Source: Roseinatronobacter monicus (GTDB lineage: Bacteria > Pseudomonadota > Alphaproteobacteria > Rhodobacterales > Rhodobacteraceae). From it: 64,000 bases of DNA. The stretch spans positions 2,971,001 through 3,035,000 of the forward strand of contig NZ_VFPT01000001.1 in the NCBI RefSeq assembly GCF_006716865.1, read 5' to 3'. The translations under genes and the position numbers were made by a program. This document shows, in pieces, positions 28,054-37,156 of the stretch. The notes beneath the pieces were generated by a model. That model worked only from the letters and a program-made list of their open reading frames with translations, made no database searches and was not told where the DNA came from. The first letter of the stretch is position 1. Each line of letters begins with the position of its first letter.

Positions 28054-29631
28054 ATGAAAAAGATTCTTCTTGCTACCACAGCTCTGGTCGCATCGGCAGG
28101 CGTCGCAGCAGCAGACGTGACACTGTCCGGTGACGGTCGCATGGGCATTACTTATGATAGCGCGGCAGACAGCAACTCGCGCTTGGCTTTCACAAACCGT
28201 GCTCGCGTCACATTCTCACTTTCCGGCGAAACTGATTCGGGCATGGCATTTGGTGGTTCGTTCCGCGCAGACAATGCTTCCGGCGCCGCTGCTGGCACAG
28301 CCGGTCACGTATTCATCTCCGGTGAGTTCGGTCGTCTGCGTATGGGCGATGTTGACAGCGCGTTTCAAGCACTGTTCGGCAACATCGGCGGTGTTGGCTT
28401 GACCGGATTGGGCGATCTGAACGAACTGGACCACAGCACAAGCGGTGGTGCGTTCTCCCTCGGCTCCGCGCTGACAGCTTCGCAGCTAGGTCTGGTGAAT
28501 GGTTGGGCTTTTGGTGCAACCAACGGTGTTTCTTCGGTTGACGACTTTAGCGTGTTCGTCACACCAAGCTTAGCAAGCAGCTTGTTCACTTACACTCCTC
28601 CAAGCGCAGCCACAAATCCTGATACTTATATCGGGAGCATTGCTGATATTGTTGACGCTTTTGATAATGTGTTCAATCAAGCAGGCGGCGGAGTATCGGG
28701 CTTTGTTTTTGACAATGATTTCGACGCGACAACGTTCCTGACTTCTCTTGAGAATAACGGCGCTCAAATGCTTGACTCGGATGGCAACATTACAAACGTA
28801 GCAAATGGTGACGCGGCTTCGATCCGCGTGCCGGGCTTTGCCGCTGGCGTCTTCGCTCAGTCCGTTACCAATGAAGCTGTATTTGCTGGTTTTGGCTTTG
28901 ACTCAACCGACCCTGCACCGGGTGGTGGTCAAGATCAAATCGCTGCACTGTTCGGTGTTGATGACTTCGGTGATATGTTCTTCGGTGGGATTGATTGGGA
29001 AGCCTCAGCGTCACTTAATACTCCAGCAATCGACAGCCGTGTTTTGTTTGATTACTCGATCGAAGGTTTCAGCTTCGCTCTGGGCTACTCACAAACCGGT
29101 CCGCATCAGGCTGGCAGCATCGCAGCTGCATACACCTTTGATGGGCTGACAGTTTCGGCTGGTTACGGGCAAGCACGCTGGCGCGACGCTTACACCGCTA
29201 GCTTCACAGCATCAGCACCGATCCAGCCTGGTATTTCTGCTTCTCTGGGCAACTCAGCCACAGCGACACTGGCAACTGTGACCGAAGATGCTAAAGCACG
29301 TGACTGGAATGTCGGCGTCAAGTATGACATCGATGCGCTGTCGATGGCTGCTGTATATCAGGACAAGCGTTTCAGCGTTGGCGGAACACAGATCGACAAG
29401 CACCGCACAATGGGCGCAAGTGTTGGCTACACAATGGACGCGATCGGCGTTTCGGCTTTCGCAACACAAACCAAATCTGATCTAGCTCCTCAAGATGCTC
29501 GCGCATACGGTCTCGGCGCAAGCTACAATCTGGGTGGCGGTGCACACATCCGCGGCGGCGTTGTAAACAGCCGTGGGTTCACAGGCAGCAGCTCCACAAC
29601 TGGTGACTTGGGTCTGGCATTCACATTCTGA
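28054..29631 (+). CDS. Outer-membrane porin (alphaproteobacterial Porin_2/4-like), copy 1
   Basis: This forms a general diffusion channel in the outer membrane. The 525-residue precursor has a clear signal peptide (MKKILLATTALVASAGVAAA, cleavage before DVTLSGDGRM), alternating beta strands, and the C-terminal AFTF ending with a final phenylalanine needed for barrel assembly. GEFGRLRMGDVDSAF is the usual constriction-loop motif. A long D- and F-rich insertion (about residues 160-310) makes it larger than the 357-codon copy 2. The ATG at 28054 is preceded by GAGGGAAAAAAG. A strong terminator follows. Its N-terminal and C-terminal parts closely resemble copy 2. Confidence 0.9.
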   Translation: MKKILLATTALVASAGVAAADVTLSGDGRMGITYDSAADSNSRLAFTNRARVTFSLSGETDSGMAFGGSFRADNASGAAAGTAGHVFISGEFGRLRMGDVDSAFQALFGNIGGVGLTGLGDLNELDHSTSGGAFSLGSALTASQLGLVNGWAFGATNGVSSVDDFSVFVTPSLASSLFTYTPPSAATNPDTYIGSIADIVDAFDNVFNQAGGGVSGFVFDNDFDATTFLTSLENNGAQMLDSDGNITNVANGDAASIRVPGFAAGVFAQSVTNEAVFAGFGFDSTDPAPGGGQDQIAALFGVDDFGDMFFGGIDWEASASLNTPAIDSRVLFDYSIEGFSFALGYSQTGPHQAGSIAAAYTFDGLTVSAGYGQARWRDAYTASFTASAPIQPGISASLGNSATATLATVTEDAKARDWNVGVKYDIDALSMAAVYQDKRFSVGGTQIDKHRTMGASVGYTMDAIGVSAFATQTKSDLAPQDARAYGLGASYNLGGGAHIRGGVVNSRGFTGSSSTTGDLGLAFTF

Positions 29632-29653
29632 TCTAACTCAGATTACGATACTG

Positions 29654-29680
29654 AAAGAGCGGGCATTTGCCCGCTCTTTT
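29654..29680 (+). terminator. Terminator after porin 1
   Basis: A perfect 11-bp stem (29654-29664 with 29669-29679), loop ATTT, ends in TTTT. Stem and loop are identical to the hairpin after porin 2 (38253-38279). Confidence 0.9.
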
Positions 29681-29709
29681 GCTGTGAACGACAACGATAC
29701 GGGCAGAAC

Positions 29710-29862
29710 ATGACACGCACAGCAACATGGATCACAGCGGCACTCACAACACTGCTGCTGTCGGGCTGTGGCACAGCATCAGGTTTGGCTGAAGGCACAG
29801 GCAGAGTGTTTGAAGGTGTTGGCGAAGACTTTAGAAGCTTAGGTGGTGCGATCAGGCGTTGA
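29710..29862 (+). CDS. Small entericidin-like lipoprotein after porin 1
   Basis: A 50-residue open frame starts at ATG 29710 with GGGCAG upstream. It has a signal helix ending in LLSGC (C20), so a lipoprotein is predicted. The mature part (CGTASGLAEGTGRVFEGVGE, then DFRSLGGAIRR) resembles entericidin-like peptides in size and G-rich helical pattern. It sits 48 bases after the porin terminator stem. A gene of the same design follows porin 2 (38361-38504). The function is unknown. Confidence 0.65.
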   Translation: MTRTATWITAALTTLLLSGCGTASGLAEGTGRVFEGVGEDFRSLGGAIRR

Positions 29863-30051
29863 GGCGTCAAGCACAGCTTCAATATCATTTCCAGCGCAGC
29901 TCAACTGCTGACATAGATCACTGCGCAGCTTGAACACTTGACGCTGTCGCTGCTGCTGGTTGCGTTGACTTTGGATATGCTGCTGTAGCCAAGTATTGTG
30001 ACGCTCAAGCTTGCGCAACGCACGCAGTTCAGCACGCACACAGCTGCGCAT
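29839..30051 (-). CDS. Small hypothetical protein after the split recombinase
   Basis: A 70-codon frame begins on the TAATG that ends the recombinase gene, so the two would be translationally coupled. The product is rich in R and Q (QQHIQSQRNQQQRQRQVF) and probably helical or coiled. Its 3' end overlaps the last bases of the small lipoprotein gene on the other strand. I do not recognise the family. The coupling supports reality; the biased composition is a caution. Confidence 0.4.
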   Translation of the reverse strand: MRSCVRAELRALRKLERHNTWLQQHIQSQRNQQQRQRQVFKLRSDLCQQLSCAGNDIEAVLDASTPDRTT

Positions 30052-30454
30052 TACACCAGCTCCACAGCACGCGACAGCAGCGCTTCGTTGACTGTGATAT
30101 AGCGTTGCGTTGTTGAGATGTGTCTATGTCCGGCTAATGCTGCCAGCAAATGAACAGCAACACCTTGATCAGCTAAGCGTGTAATGAATGTCTTCCTGCC
30201 GCTGTGTGAGCTACAACCGCGCAAACCGCAGCTTCCGTATATATCCAGAAACAGCTGGCTCATTGTGTTTGCCGAAAAAGCACGACCATAGCGTGTTGCG
30301 AACAGCGGCGCTGTTGTGCTGCTATGTGCGAACAGCGTCCAATACTGTTTCAATGCGCGCTGTAGCTCAGTGTTGATGTATACCGTGCGTTTGCTGTGAC
30401 CTTTGGTCTGCGCAACAGCAAGGGTCGTGTTGCTGCGGGGTTGAGTTATTGTCA

Positions 30455-31815
30455 AATCTGGTGTTTGGGGCTTGTCATGCGGCGGCCTGATCCGGGGTTG
30501 ATGGCTTGACGCCGTTGATGAAATCGACGCCTTCGATGACGTCAGCGAGGTGGGCGAAGCCGCGCAGTCTGCGCCAGCTTGTTTCTGCGCATTTGGCGAG
30601 CTTGAACATCATATGCAGCATGCCGTGACGGGTCAGGCATCCCTTTGCGCGCTTGGTGCGATGACGGATGGTGGCGAAGGTGCTTTCAATGGGATTGGTG
30701 GTGCGGATGCTCTGCCAGTGCTGGGCGGGGAAGTCATAGAAGGTGAGCAGCTCCTCCCGGTCCTTAATCAGGCAATTTGCGGCCTTGGGATATTTCGGCT
30801 CATAGGTCTCGATGAACAGATCAAAGGCGGCCTCGGCGTCTTTCTTCGTCTCGGCCTGCCAGATGTCATGCAGCATTTTCTTGGCCTTGGGTTGCGAGCG
30901 TTTGGGCAGGCAATTGAGCACATTGGCCGTCTTGTGAACCCAGCATCGCTGCTGGCGGGTTGCCGGGAAAATCTCTTCCAGCGCGGCCCAGAACCCCATG
31001 GCACCGTCGCCGATGGCCAGCTTCGGCGTCTTGAGACCCCGCGCCTTGAGCGCAAGCAGCACCTCCCGCCAGCTTTGCGTGGATTCGCGCACACCATCCT
31101 CGATGGCGAGGAAGTGCTTTTCGCCACGAGCATTTACCCCGATCACGACCAGCGCACAGAGCCTGTCCTCGGCCGCGCGCAGCCCGCTATAGATGCCATC
31201 AACCCAGAGATAGACCCAGTCGTCACGGCTCAGATCGGTCTTGCACCAGTCACCGTATTCAGCGGCCCATTTCGTCTTGAGGCGCGCCACAGTATTGGCA
31301 GAGAAACCGGTGGCGTCCGGGCCGAGCAGAGCTTTCAGCGCGCCATCCATCTCTCCGGTCGAAATGCCCTTGAGGTATAGCCAGGGCAGTGCCGCCTCCA
31401 GCGACTTTGCCTTGCGCACATAGGGCGGGACCAGCGCAGAATGGAAGGTGACGGGATTGCCTGTCTTCGAGCGCACCTTGGGAACCTTCACCGTGACAGG
31501 CCCGATGCCAGTCTGCACGGCCCGCTCCGGATGATGGCCGTTGCGGACAACCGCAGCATGGCCATCGGCTGTCTTCCGGTCCTGAAATTGGGCCATGAAA
31601 GTTTCAAGCTCAGCCTCAACCGCAGATTGCAGCAATTCCCGCGCGCCCTTGCGCAGAAGTTCCGTCAATGGGTCCGAGATCGCATCTCGACCGGCAAATT
31701 CAACAATGTTACTCTCGTCCATGGTGGTGCGTCCTCTTCGGTTGGCGGGTTGTGTCGCAACGACAATCCAACCAGATGCACCGCCAGCTTTCAAATCCTC
31801 AAAACACCAGATTCA
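30455..31815 (-). mobile_element. IS256-family element
   Basis: The element is about 1.36 kb. Both ends carry AATCTGGTGTTT as inverted repeat (30455-30466, and reversed at 31802-31813). I see no clean 8-9 bp target duplication; only GTCA is shared by the two flanks. It interrupts a tyrosine recombinase gene. Boundaries are uncertain by a few bases. Confidence 0.8.
30475..31722 (-). CDS. IS256-family (Mutator-type) transposase
   Basis: The 415-residue protein is a Mutator-type DDE transposase. It shows the GTVPEV-like PVTVKVPKVRSK region, the first catalytic D in YLWVDGIYSGLR, the second in AIGDGAMGFW, the CWVHKTANVLNCLPK motif and the final E in TNPIESTFATIRHRT. Length and motifs are complete, so it is probably functional. 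The ATG at 31722 (MDESNIVEF) is preferred over an upstream in-frame ATG, which lies near the element end. It sits on the minus strand, like the gene it interrupts. Confidence 0.92.
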   Translation of the reverse strand: MDESNIVEFAGRDAISDPLTELLRKGARELLQSAVEAELETFMAQFQDRKTADGHAAVVRNGHHPERAVQTGIGPVTVKVPKVRSKTGNPVTFHSALVPPYVRKAKSLEAALPWLYLKGISTGEMDGALKALLGPDATGFSANTVARLKTKWAAEYGDWCKTDLSRDDWVYLWVDGIYSGLRAAEDRLCALVVIGVNARGEKHFLAIEDGVRESTQSWREVLLALKARGLKTPKLAIGDGAMGFWAALEEIFPATRQQRCWVHKTANVLNCLPKRSQPKAKKMLHDIWQAETKKDAEAAFDLFIETYEPKYPKAANCLIKDREELLTFYDFPAQHWQSIRTTNPIESTFATIRHRTKRAKGCLTRHGMLHMMFKLAKCAETSWRRLRGFAHLADVIEGVDFINGVKPSTPDQAAA

Positions 31816-32033
31816 GTCATAGCTCTGCGGGGTTTGCCTTGTGCGTCATACACATCAGCAATCGTCAGCCCAGCCAGTTCACACGCGCGCAATCCAGCAA
31901 GCACGCTAAACAGCACCAGTGTTTTATCGCGTGTGCTGTGTTGCCGTGTTTTACACTGTGCCAGCACCAGCTTCAGCTCTTGTTCAGTCAGTGTTCGTGC
32001 TCCAGCCATTGTCTCTCTCACAAAATCCCACAA

Positions 32034-32979
32034 TCACAGTGTATGGTCTGAGGCTGGTGGTGAACTACCGGAAATTATAAACACCATAAGTTCAATGATC
32101 ACAGCAGCTTAGTTCAGTCTCTCAGCTAATACTTATTTTATGAGGCTGGCGACTGGTGGCAAAATTTGGCAGCAGGCGTGGTTCAGCTGTGCTGATTTTT
32201 GCGTGTTCAGTTTTGACGAGGTTTTTTGCTGTTGTTGATAAATAACTGTGTAAGGCACATCAGGTGCGACAGGCAGAAAAAGCGAAATATGGGTAGGCAC
32301 TGCGAGACCGAATAAGGCGCGGACTGAGGCACTGAGTGACACGATGACTAAGGCAATGGCGGGCACGGCAACTGAGGCACAGCACAGGCACAAACAAACG
32401 AGATTAAAGCTGGCACGCTGACTGTAATAGTGCTGCGAACCCGTTCTGATGTGAAACGGTAAGCAAATGGATTGCTCGTTATCTGCTTCAATCAACTACC
32501 TCATCGTCTGGTGAGATGCCTAAAGCTATAGAGACATAAATGTTCAGTCTGCCCTTAGCTTTGATTGTCGTAATGGTGTGCGGTTAATAGAGCTGCGCTG
32601 ACGTGTTCAGTGCTGCTCGCAAGTGAGATGGATGACAACCTTGTTTTAAACAAGAACCATCAACGCATAAGAGTGCCTGGCTGTATGGGTCTTATGCGTG
32701 CGTTTGATATGCTGGTAATAGAGATGAAAGCAAAACCTGCTCTTCCTTAAATGGTTCAGTAATACAGTCTGACAGCGACGCGAAAGCGACTGCGTGTTTG
32801 GATCGACGCCGAAACGGGCGTTGATCTGACTGCTCATCGAAAGTCGTTAAAAGATTAAATCATCAACAATTGAGCATGTGTCTTTGAAAGAAAGAATCGG
32901 CATCAAGCACAGCGACAGAGCGTGAGCGATGTGAGCTGCTGCGAAGATGACACACAGACGCGACTGCGGATGTGTAAAA
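32034..32979. other. 946-bp spacer without a recognised gene
   Basis: This stretch lies between the split recombinase and the IS1380 element. It is A+T-richer than the chromosome around it. Frames of up to 120 codons exist but have no family signature, no good ribosome-binding site and odd composition, so I do not call them. A 10-bp perfect inverted repeat (32663-32672 with 32690-32699, 17-base loop) stands out and may be a structured RNA or a protein-binding site. Repeated short GGCAC/GAGGCAC units occur at about 32295-32390. Confidence 0.5.
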
Positions 32980-34647
32980 CCGACATTCCCCAAGTGGCCT
33001 GCCGTCTGACGTCAAGATCGCCTGATTGCGCCAGTTGATCAAGCGTTTTTCGTCCCGAGCGGCGTCTGCGGTCGCGCAAACGCCTGGAGTTGGGCGGATC
33101 GGGCCAGGAGCCCGCAGCATCCCGGCTCGGCGGCGACGTTTTTCAGCGCGGTGGACGGACCTGTCCTGCCGCTTTCGTTCAGTTTGGGTCCGGATCGCGG
33201 TCATGCGCATAGCGGTGGCGCTCGCAATCGGCGGATGGCGGCAAGGATGGCGCGGACCATCGAACTTGTCACCGCAACCTCGGCCAGCTGGAAGGTGATG
33301 GCGCGGGCGTGACGCACGACGCGGGCACCGATCTTGATCAGCTTCAGTTGCAGGCTGGTCAGCGACCAGTCCGCCATGGCCTCGGGCAGCTCGATGCAGC
33401 GCAGGAAGGTTGCCAGATTGTAGGCCAGCGCGTGCAGTTGCAGCCGCACCTCGTTGTCGCGGAACTTCCGGCAGGACAGCCGCGTCCAGTGGAAGGCGTA
33501 TTTGCCCTCCTTGATGTGCTGCTCGGCGGTGCCGCGCTGGTTATAGAAGCCCATCACCCAGTCGGGTTCCATCGGCAGGTTGGTGACGATGAAACCCACA
33601 CGGGGGAACAGCTCGCCCGGGTGCCATTCGATCTTGGCGATCACACGGCGCTCTTTGTCCCAGGACGCGGCCTGATAGTGGAAATCCTCAAAGAACCGTT
33701 TCACCTTGGTCAGCGAGGGCCGCCCCACGGGCCGCGTCAGCCGATGCGCGATCTTCTCGCGCAGGACGTTGTTGGCGGGCAGGCGGATAGCGTAGAAATA
33801 GCCTGCTTCTTCCAGCCGCGCATAGATCGCGGGGATCGCATAGGCGGCGTCGGCCCGGAAGAAGCGTAGTATGTCGCGCTCGGCATACCGGGCGATGACA
33901 GGATCAAGGACATCCCGCCAGCCATCGGCGCTGTGGACGTTGCCATGGCGCAGGGCGCAGCGCTCCAGCATGCCGAACTGGTTGAACAGAAAGTTGGGGT
34001 GGTAGCAGGTGCAGTCAAAATGCCCATTCCAGGCGGACCCTTCTTGATCGCCATGGGTGGGGCTGACCGAGCTGTCCATATCCAGCACGATGAACTTCAG
34101 GCCATTGCGATCATGAAACCGGTCGATCCATTGGCCGTTCAGGTCGGCCAGCGCCGCCCGGTTCTCGGCCAGGGCCAGTGTCTCGGTCTCGAACCGTCCC
34201 ATCTGCGAGGCCGAGGCAGCTTGCGCATCGACGGCCCTACCGCCTACGACCTGACGCATAACCGGATCAACGGCCAGCCGGTCGGCGTCGTTGACATCCT
34301 CGTAGCCTGCCAGCCGCCCATAGACCGACTGCCGGAATAGCCCGTCGAGCCGGTGGACAGTGTTCTTGCCGCGCCGGGTGTCGCGCAATGCTGCTGCTGC
34401 CAGATCGGACAGCCCGAGCGCGTCATCAAGCTCCCGCATAACCAGCAGGCCGCCATCCGAGCTGAGCTGCGTGCCTTTGAATTCCAGCCGAACGCGAGGG
34501 TCGAAAACCACCCGATCTGCCCGCTGCGATCCCGCACCCTCTGGGTGATCCATGAAACACGCTCTCCGTAGCCATCAACACCATGATTTATATGGTAAAT
34601 AGCGCGGTCAGGACAGCGAAATCAGCGAATTACTTGGGGAATTCGGG
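32980..34647 (-). mobile_element. IS1380-family element with TAAAA target duplication
   Basis: The element is 1668 bp, very close to the usual IS1380 size. Its ends are imperfect inverted repeats: CCGACATTCCCCAAGT at 32980 and CCCGAATTCCCCAAGT read inward from 34647 (13 of 16 match). TAAAA flanks it on both sides (32975-32979 and 34648-34652), a clear target-site duplication, so insertion appears recent and unrearranged. Confidence 0.88.
33201..34553 (-). CDS. IS1380-family transposase
   Basis: The 450-residue protein has the DDE_Tnp_1 layout of IS1380 transposases: SSDGGLLVMRELDDALGL near residue 32, IVLDMDSSVSPTHGDQEG with the first catalytic D, RADAAYAIPAIYARLEEAGY with the second, and YNQRGTAEQHIKEGKYAF with the final E. 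It is full length. About 220 bases between its stop and the element end hold no further gene. It is oriented opposite to the small genes that follow at 34.7 kb. Confidence 0.92.
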   Translation of the reverse strand: MDHPEGAGSQRADRVVFDPRVRLEFKGTQLSSDGGLLVMRELDDALGLSDLAAAALRDTRRGKNTVHRLDGLFRQSVYGRLAGYEDVNDADRLAVDPVMRQVVGGRAVDAQAASASQMGRFETETLALAENRAALADLNGQWIDRFHDRNGLKFIVLDMDSSVSPTHGDQEGSAWNGHFDCTCYHPNFLFNQFGMLERCALRHGNVHSADGWRDVLDPVIARYAERDILRFFRADAAYAIPAIYARLEEAGYFYAIRLPANNVLREKIAHRLTRPVGRPSLTKVKRFFEDFHYQAASWDKERRVIAKIEWHPGELFPRVGFIVTNLPMEPDWVMGFYNQRGTAEQHIKEGKYAFHWTRLSCRKFRDNEVRLQLHALAYNLATFLRCIELPEAMADWSLTSLQLKLIKIGARVVRHARAITFQLAEVAVTSSMVRAILAAIRRLRAPPLCA

Positions 34648-34726
34648 TAAAAGCAATTCAAGCAATCCAAATAATCCAAACAATGTGACTGTGTTGATAA
34701 ATACAGCACAAATGGAGAGCTATGGA

Positions 34727-35074
34727 ATGACGATACAATTACTGGAAACTGTGTGTGACACGCTTAAGGATGCGAATTTGACACGAGGTGAGCAGGACTT
34801 TTGCGAACAATGGCTGGCAAAGAGCAGCAGTTATATGCGCACATTGAGGTTCAATGAACTTGAACCGAGTGCTGAGGCGCTGGCGACATTGGGCAGCAAG
34901 CTTGGCTATTACAGCTGTGAGCTGGCACGACGAGGTGACGACACAAGCGCGCATTGGAGCAAGATATTGACTGCGCTGCGTGCTGAGACACAGACAGCAC
35001 TGGAAGTGCGTGTGCGTGAACGCTGGCAATCGGTCTGCGCTCAAAGAACCAAGCTGCGCGAAAAATCGCTGTGA
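34727..35074 (+). CDS. Small hypothetical protein of the island (DUF6626-like)
   Basis: The 115-residue product (MTIQLLETVCDTLKDANLTR...) has a helical pattern with CEQWLAKSSSYMRTLRF and PSAEALATLGSKL. This resembles small DUF6626-type proteins that I recall from Rhodobacterales mobile regions, but the match is from memory and weak. The ATG at 34727 is supported by GGAGAG 7 bases upstream; an ATG at 34712 is possible. The IS1380 element ends 80 bases upstream, so the original promoter may have been displaced. Function unknown. Confidence 0.6.
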   Translation: MTIQLLETVCDTLKDANLTRGEQDFCEQWLAKSSSYMRTLRFNELEPSAEALATLGSKLGYYSCELARRGDDTSAHWSKILTALRAETQTALEVRVRERWQSVCAQRTKLREKSL

Positions 35075-35347
35075 ACTACTTATCAAATGACGCTGGTGAT
35101 TTGACAACACTGGGGCTGTGCTGTGCGTGTTGTTGAGGTCATTGCTGTAGCAGCACACACACGCGGCAAGCACAGCAAGCGCGACACTGCCAAAGCCGCA
35201 CACAAGCGCAAAGACACGACCTTTAAACCACCCAGTAAAGCCAAGCCATTCAATGAACCAAAACCAAAAAACCTGAGTTAAAACAGTTGACTGCGATCAG
35301 AAATCGCGCATCTTCATAAGTGTTTAACAACAGGTGAGATTTGAACG

Positions 35348-35707
35348 ATGAAATGGCTACAAGATGAGATGCGCGCGCAAGGACTTGAACCAAAAGATAC
35401 GCCAAATGCGCCACTTCGCAGCAAGCTGCTGTCAAAAGCTGATCGTATGCTGGCAGAGCTGGCGAAATACAAAGCCGAAGATGAACTGGACGGAAATGGT
35501 GTTAAATACTGGTGGTCGGAAAAAAGCGTGAATGGACAACGCAGACTGGTGATGCGTGAAGGCGGCAAAACAGTAGCAGGGTCAGCAACATATGTGGACA
35601 ACACACTGGCTGCTGTAAAAGCTGGTATTGAGAAGATGCGCAAAATCATCGAGAACAGCACAGCTGAGCAATGGGCTGAAGCAGAGGCATTGCGCAAAAA
35701 AAAGTAA
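35348..35707 (+). CDS. Small hypothetical island protein
   Basis: This is a 119-codon frame with AGGTGAG 9 bases before the ATG. The charged product contains WLQDEMRAQGLEP, a tryptophan pair in KYWWSEKS and a lysine-rich C-terminus. A short arm-type beta segment (WWSEKSVNGQRRLVMREGGK) could be a DNA-binding strand like those in integrase arm domains, but this is only an impression. It is on the same strand as the gene at 34727 and 273 bases after it. I do not recognise the family. Confidence 0.55.
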   Translation: MKWLQDEMRAQGLEPKDTPNAPLRSKLLSKADRMLAELAKYKAEDELDGNGVKYWWSEKSVNGQRRLVMREGGKTVAGSATYVDNTLAAVKAGIEKMRKIIENSTAEQWAEAEALRKKK

Positions 35708-36125
35708 TCAAACAGCAGCCGAACATGTGTGGTGTAAACACTTGTGTGGAAACACTGTGTTCAACGGCACAAAGCTGAAACCGTGCTGGATGCGTTACAT
35801 CACTTATTGATGTAAGCAGCGGTCTTTGAACGATTGGTCGAGCTGGTCGAGCTGGTTTGATTGGACACGTTGAAGAACCAGCTTCAAAGCGCAGCTTAAA
35901 ACCTGCGTTTAAACAATGGGTTGACCACAGTGTTGCGAAACACTGTCACAAACACAGCACATGTCAAAGCTGCTGCTACAGCATTCAGGTCGAACACAGC
36001 GCTGCTGCGCGTGCTGCTCAACACACCAAGCAGCTGTTGACTGCGCACGCGCGCGCTAACACCACAAAAGCCGCTGCTGCTGCGCAGTTATGCCGAAACC
36101 AATGACAGGCATAGTGATGCTGTGA
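35708..36125. other. 418-bp spacer, no gene recognised
   Basis: The stretch is rich in CAGC/GCTG and ACA triplets, with a tandem GGTCGAGCT (35836-35853). An 82-codon frame (35857-36105) has low-complexity A/T/H/C-rich composition and no ribosome-binding site, so it is not called. It may contain attachment-site sequences for the adjacent recombinase, but no core repeat was identified. Confidence 0.45.
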
Positions 36126-37073
36126 TCAAATACTTTTGCCCCCAACAATGTCCCCAACCAACTGCGCACGACGATGAAGCAGGTCTGGCGCTAAATGCGC
36201 ATATCGCTGCGTCATCTGTATGCTGCTGTGTCCAAGCAGTGTTTGAACCTCATACAAACTCACCCCCTTGTTCACCAACAAGCTTGCGAAGGTATGACGC
36301 AAGTCGTGTATGCGCACATCACCAAGTTCAGCAGCATCACGCGCGATATACCAAGCAGCATAGAAGCTTTGATAACTGCTCTGTGTGCGTGGGTTCTGAA
36401 ACACATACGCATTGCCGCCAACCCTCAATCCAAAACGCTCCGCGACACTGCCAGCTGCCAACACTGTTTCCACAGCATCATCATTCAGCACAATGCGGCG
36501 ACTGCGACCATTTTTGCTGCGCGGCACTGTCCAAACTCGCTTGTCGAAATTGATGTCACACCAACGCACACGCAGCGCTTCACCTTTGCGCGCACCGGTC
36601 AACAAAAGCAGCTTGATGAACAGATACAGGTATGGATGCGTGCTGCGCTGACACTGACGCAACAATGCTTCGATCTCAGCACTGCTCAAAAAGCGCTGCT
36701 TGTGGTCACCAATGCTCAAACGCTTTATGGGCTGCTGATCTCTGTCAAAATCAATATAGCGCCAGCTGCGTGCCAAGTTCAGCAAGCGGTTCATTAGATG
36801 AATGTGTTTGTTGATTGTGCTGCGCTGATACCCAGCTACGATCTGTTCGCGCACCCAAACATCCAACACTGCTGTCTTCAAATCCTCCAAAGCATACTCA
36901 CCCATTCGCAAACGCAGATGCGTGTTGTAGATGCTGAACGCGTGATGATGCTGCTTTGTGGTGGCTTTGGCGTGTGGATAATAGTGCTGATCGAAGAACT
37001 GATTAAGCGTTAAACGCTGTTGCTGGCTACGATTGCTGTTGCTGGTGCTTTTGATGCGGCTGAATAGCTTCAC
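36126..37073 (-). CDS. Tyrosine recombinase / phage-type integrase
   Basis: This 315-residue protein has an N-terminal SAM-like core-binding domain (about 20-120) and a catalytic domain with the full R-H-R-H-Y set: arginine in LTGARKGEAL, HDLRHTFAS, LGHSSIQMTQRYAHL. It is full length and probably active. It lies at the edge of the island, with its start 83 bases from the truncated 5' end of porin 2. Its codon use (many CAC, ACA, CAG, GCT) differs from the housekeeping genes, consistent with transfer. Attachment sites were not identified. Confidence 0.9.
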   Translation of the reverse strand: MKLFSRIKSTSNSNRSQQQRLTLNQFFDQHYYPHAKATTKQHHHAFSIYNTHLRLRMGEYALEDLKTAVLDVWVREQIVAGYQRSTINKHIHLMNRLLNLARSWRYIDFDRDQQPIKRLSIGDHKQRFLSSAEIEALLRQCQRSTHPYLYLFIKLLLLTGARKGEALRVRWCDINFDKRVWTVPRSKNGRSRRIVLNDDAVETVLAAGSVAERFGLRVGGNAYVFQNPRTQSSYQSFYAAWYIARDAAELGDVRIHDLRHTFASLLVNKGVSLYEVQTLLGHSSIQMTQRYAHLAPDLLHRRAQLVGDIVGGKSI

Positions 37074-37156
37074 GGCTTGGTCCTTACTGCTGCTGTGAGC
37101 TAAGCTGTATTGTCATATAACTGTTTGGACGAGTTCTGAAATGACCACAGCTGTCG

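Larger units (their letters stand above)
30051..32009 (-). pseudogene. Short tyrosine recombinase gene split by an IS256 element
   Basis: The 5' part (about 31816-32009) encodes MAGARTLTEQELKLVLAQ and the catalytic arginine in LAGLRACELAGL. The 3' part (30051-30454) encodes TKGHSKRTVYINTELQ, the HxxR box (SHSGRKTFIT) and GHRHISTTQRYI with the final tyrosine. Removing the insertion restores a continuous frame (RRAMTITQPRS) and a protein of about 197 residues. This is a catalytic-domain-only recombinase type known from alphaproteobacterial mobile DNA. As found, the gene is disrupted. It is one of two recombinases in this island. Confidence 0.8.

Noticed and set aside
30447..31821. 8-bp target duplication for the IS256 element
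   Set aside because: The flanks TATTGTCA and CAGTCATA do not match; only GTCA is shared.
32295..32400. Repeated GGCAC/GAGGCAC units as a CRISPR-like array
   Set aside because: Units are short and irregular, without constant repeats and spacers.
32133..32495. 120-codon minus-strand frame in the island
   Set aside because: Hydrophobic but without ribosome-binding site or recognisable domain; composition follows the local non-coding DNA.
29863..37156. Simple integration of the island into the porin 2 gene
   Set aside because: The missing 5' end of porin 2 is not at the other border, which holds a complete porin 1 module, so a plain insertion does not explain the structure.
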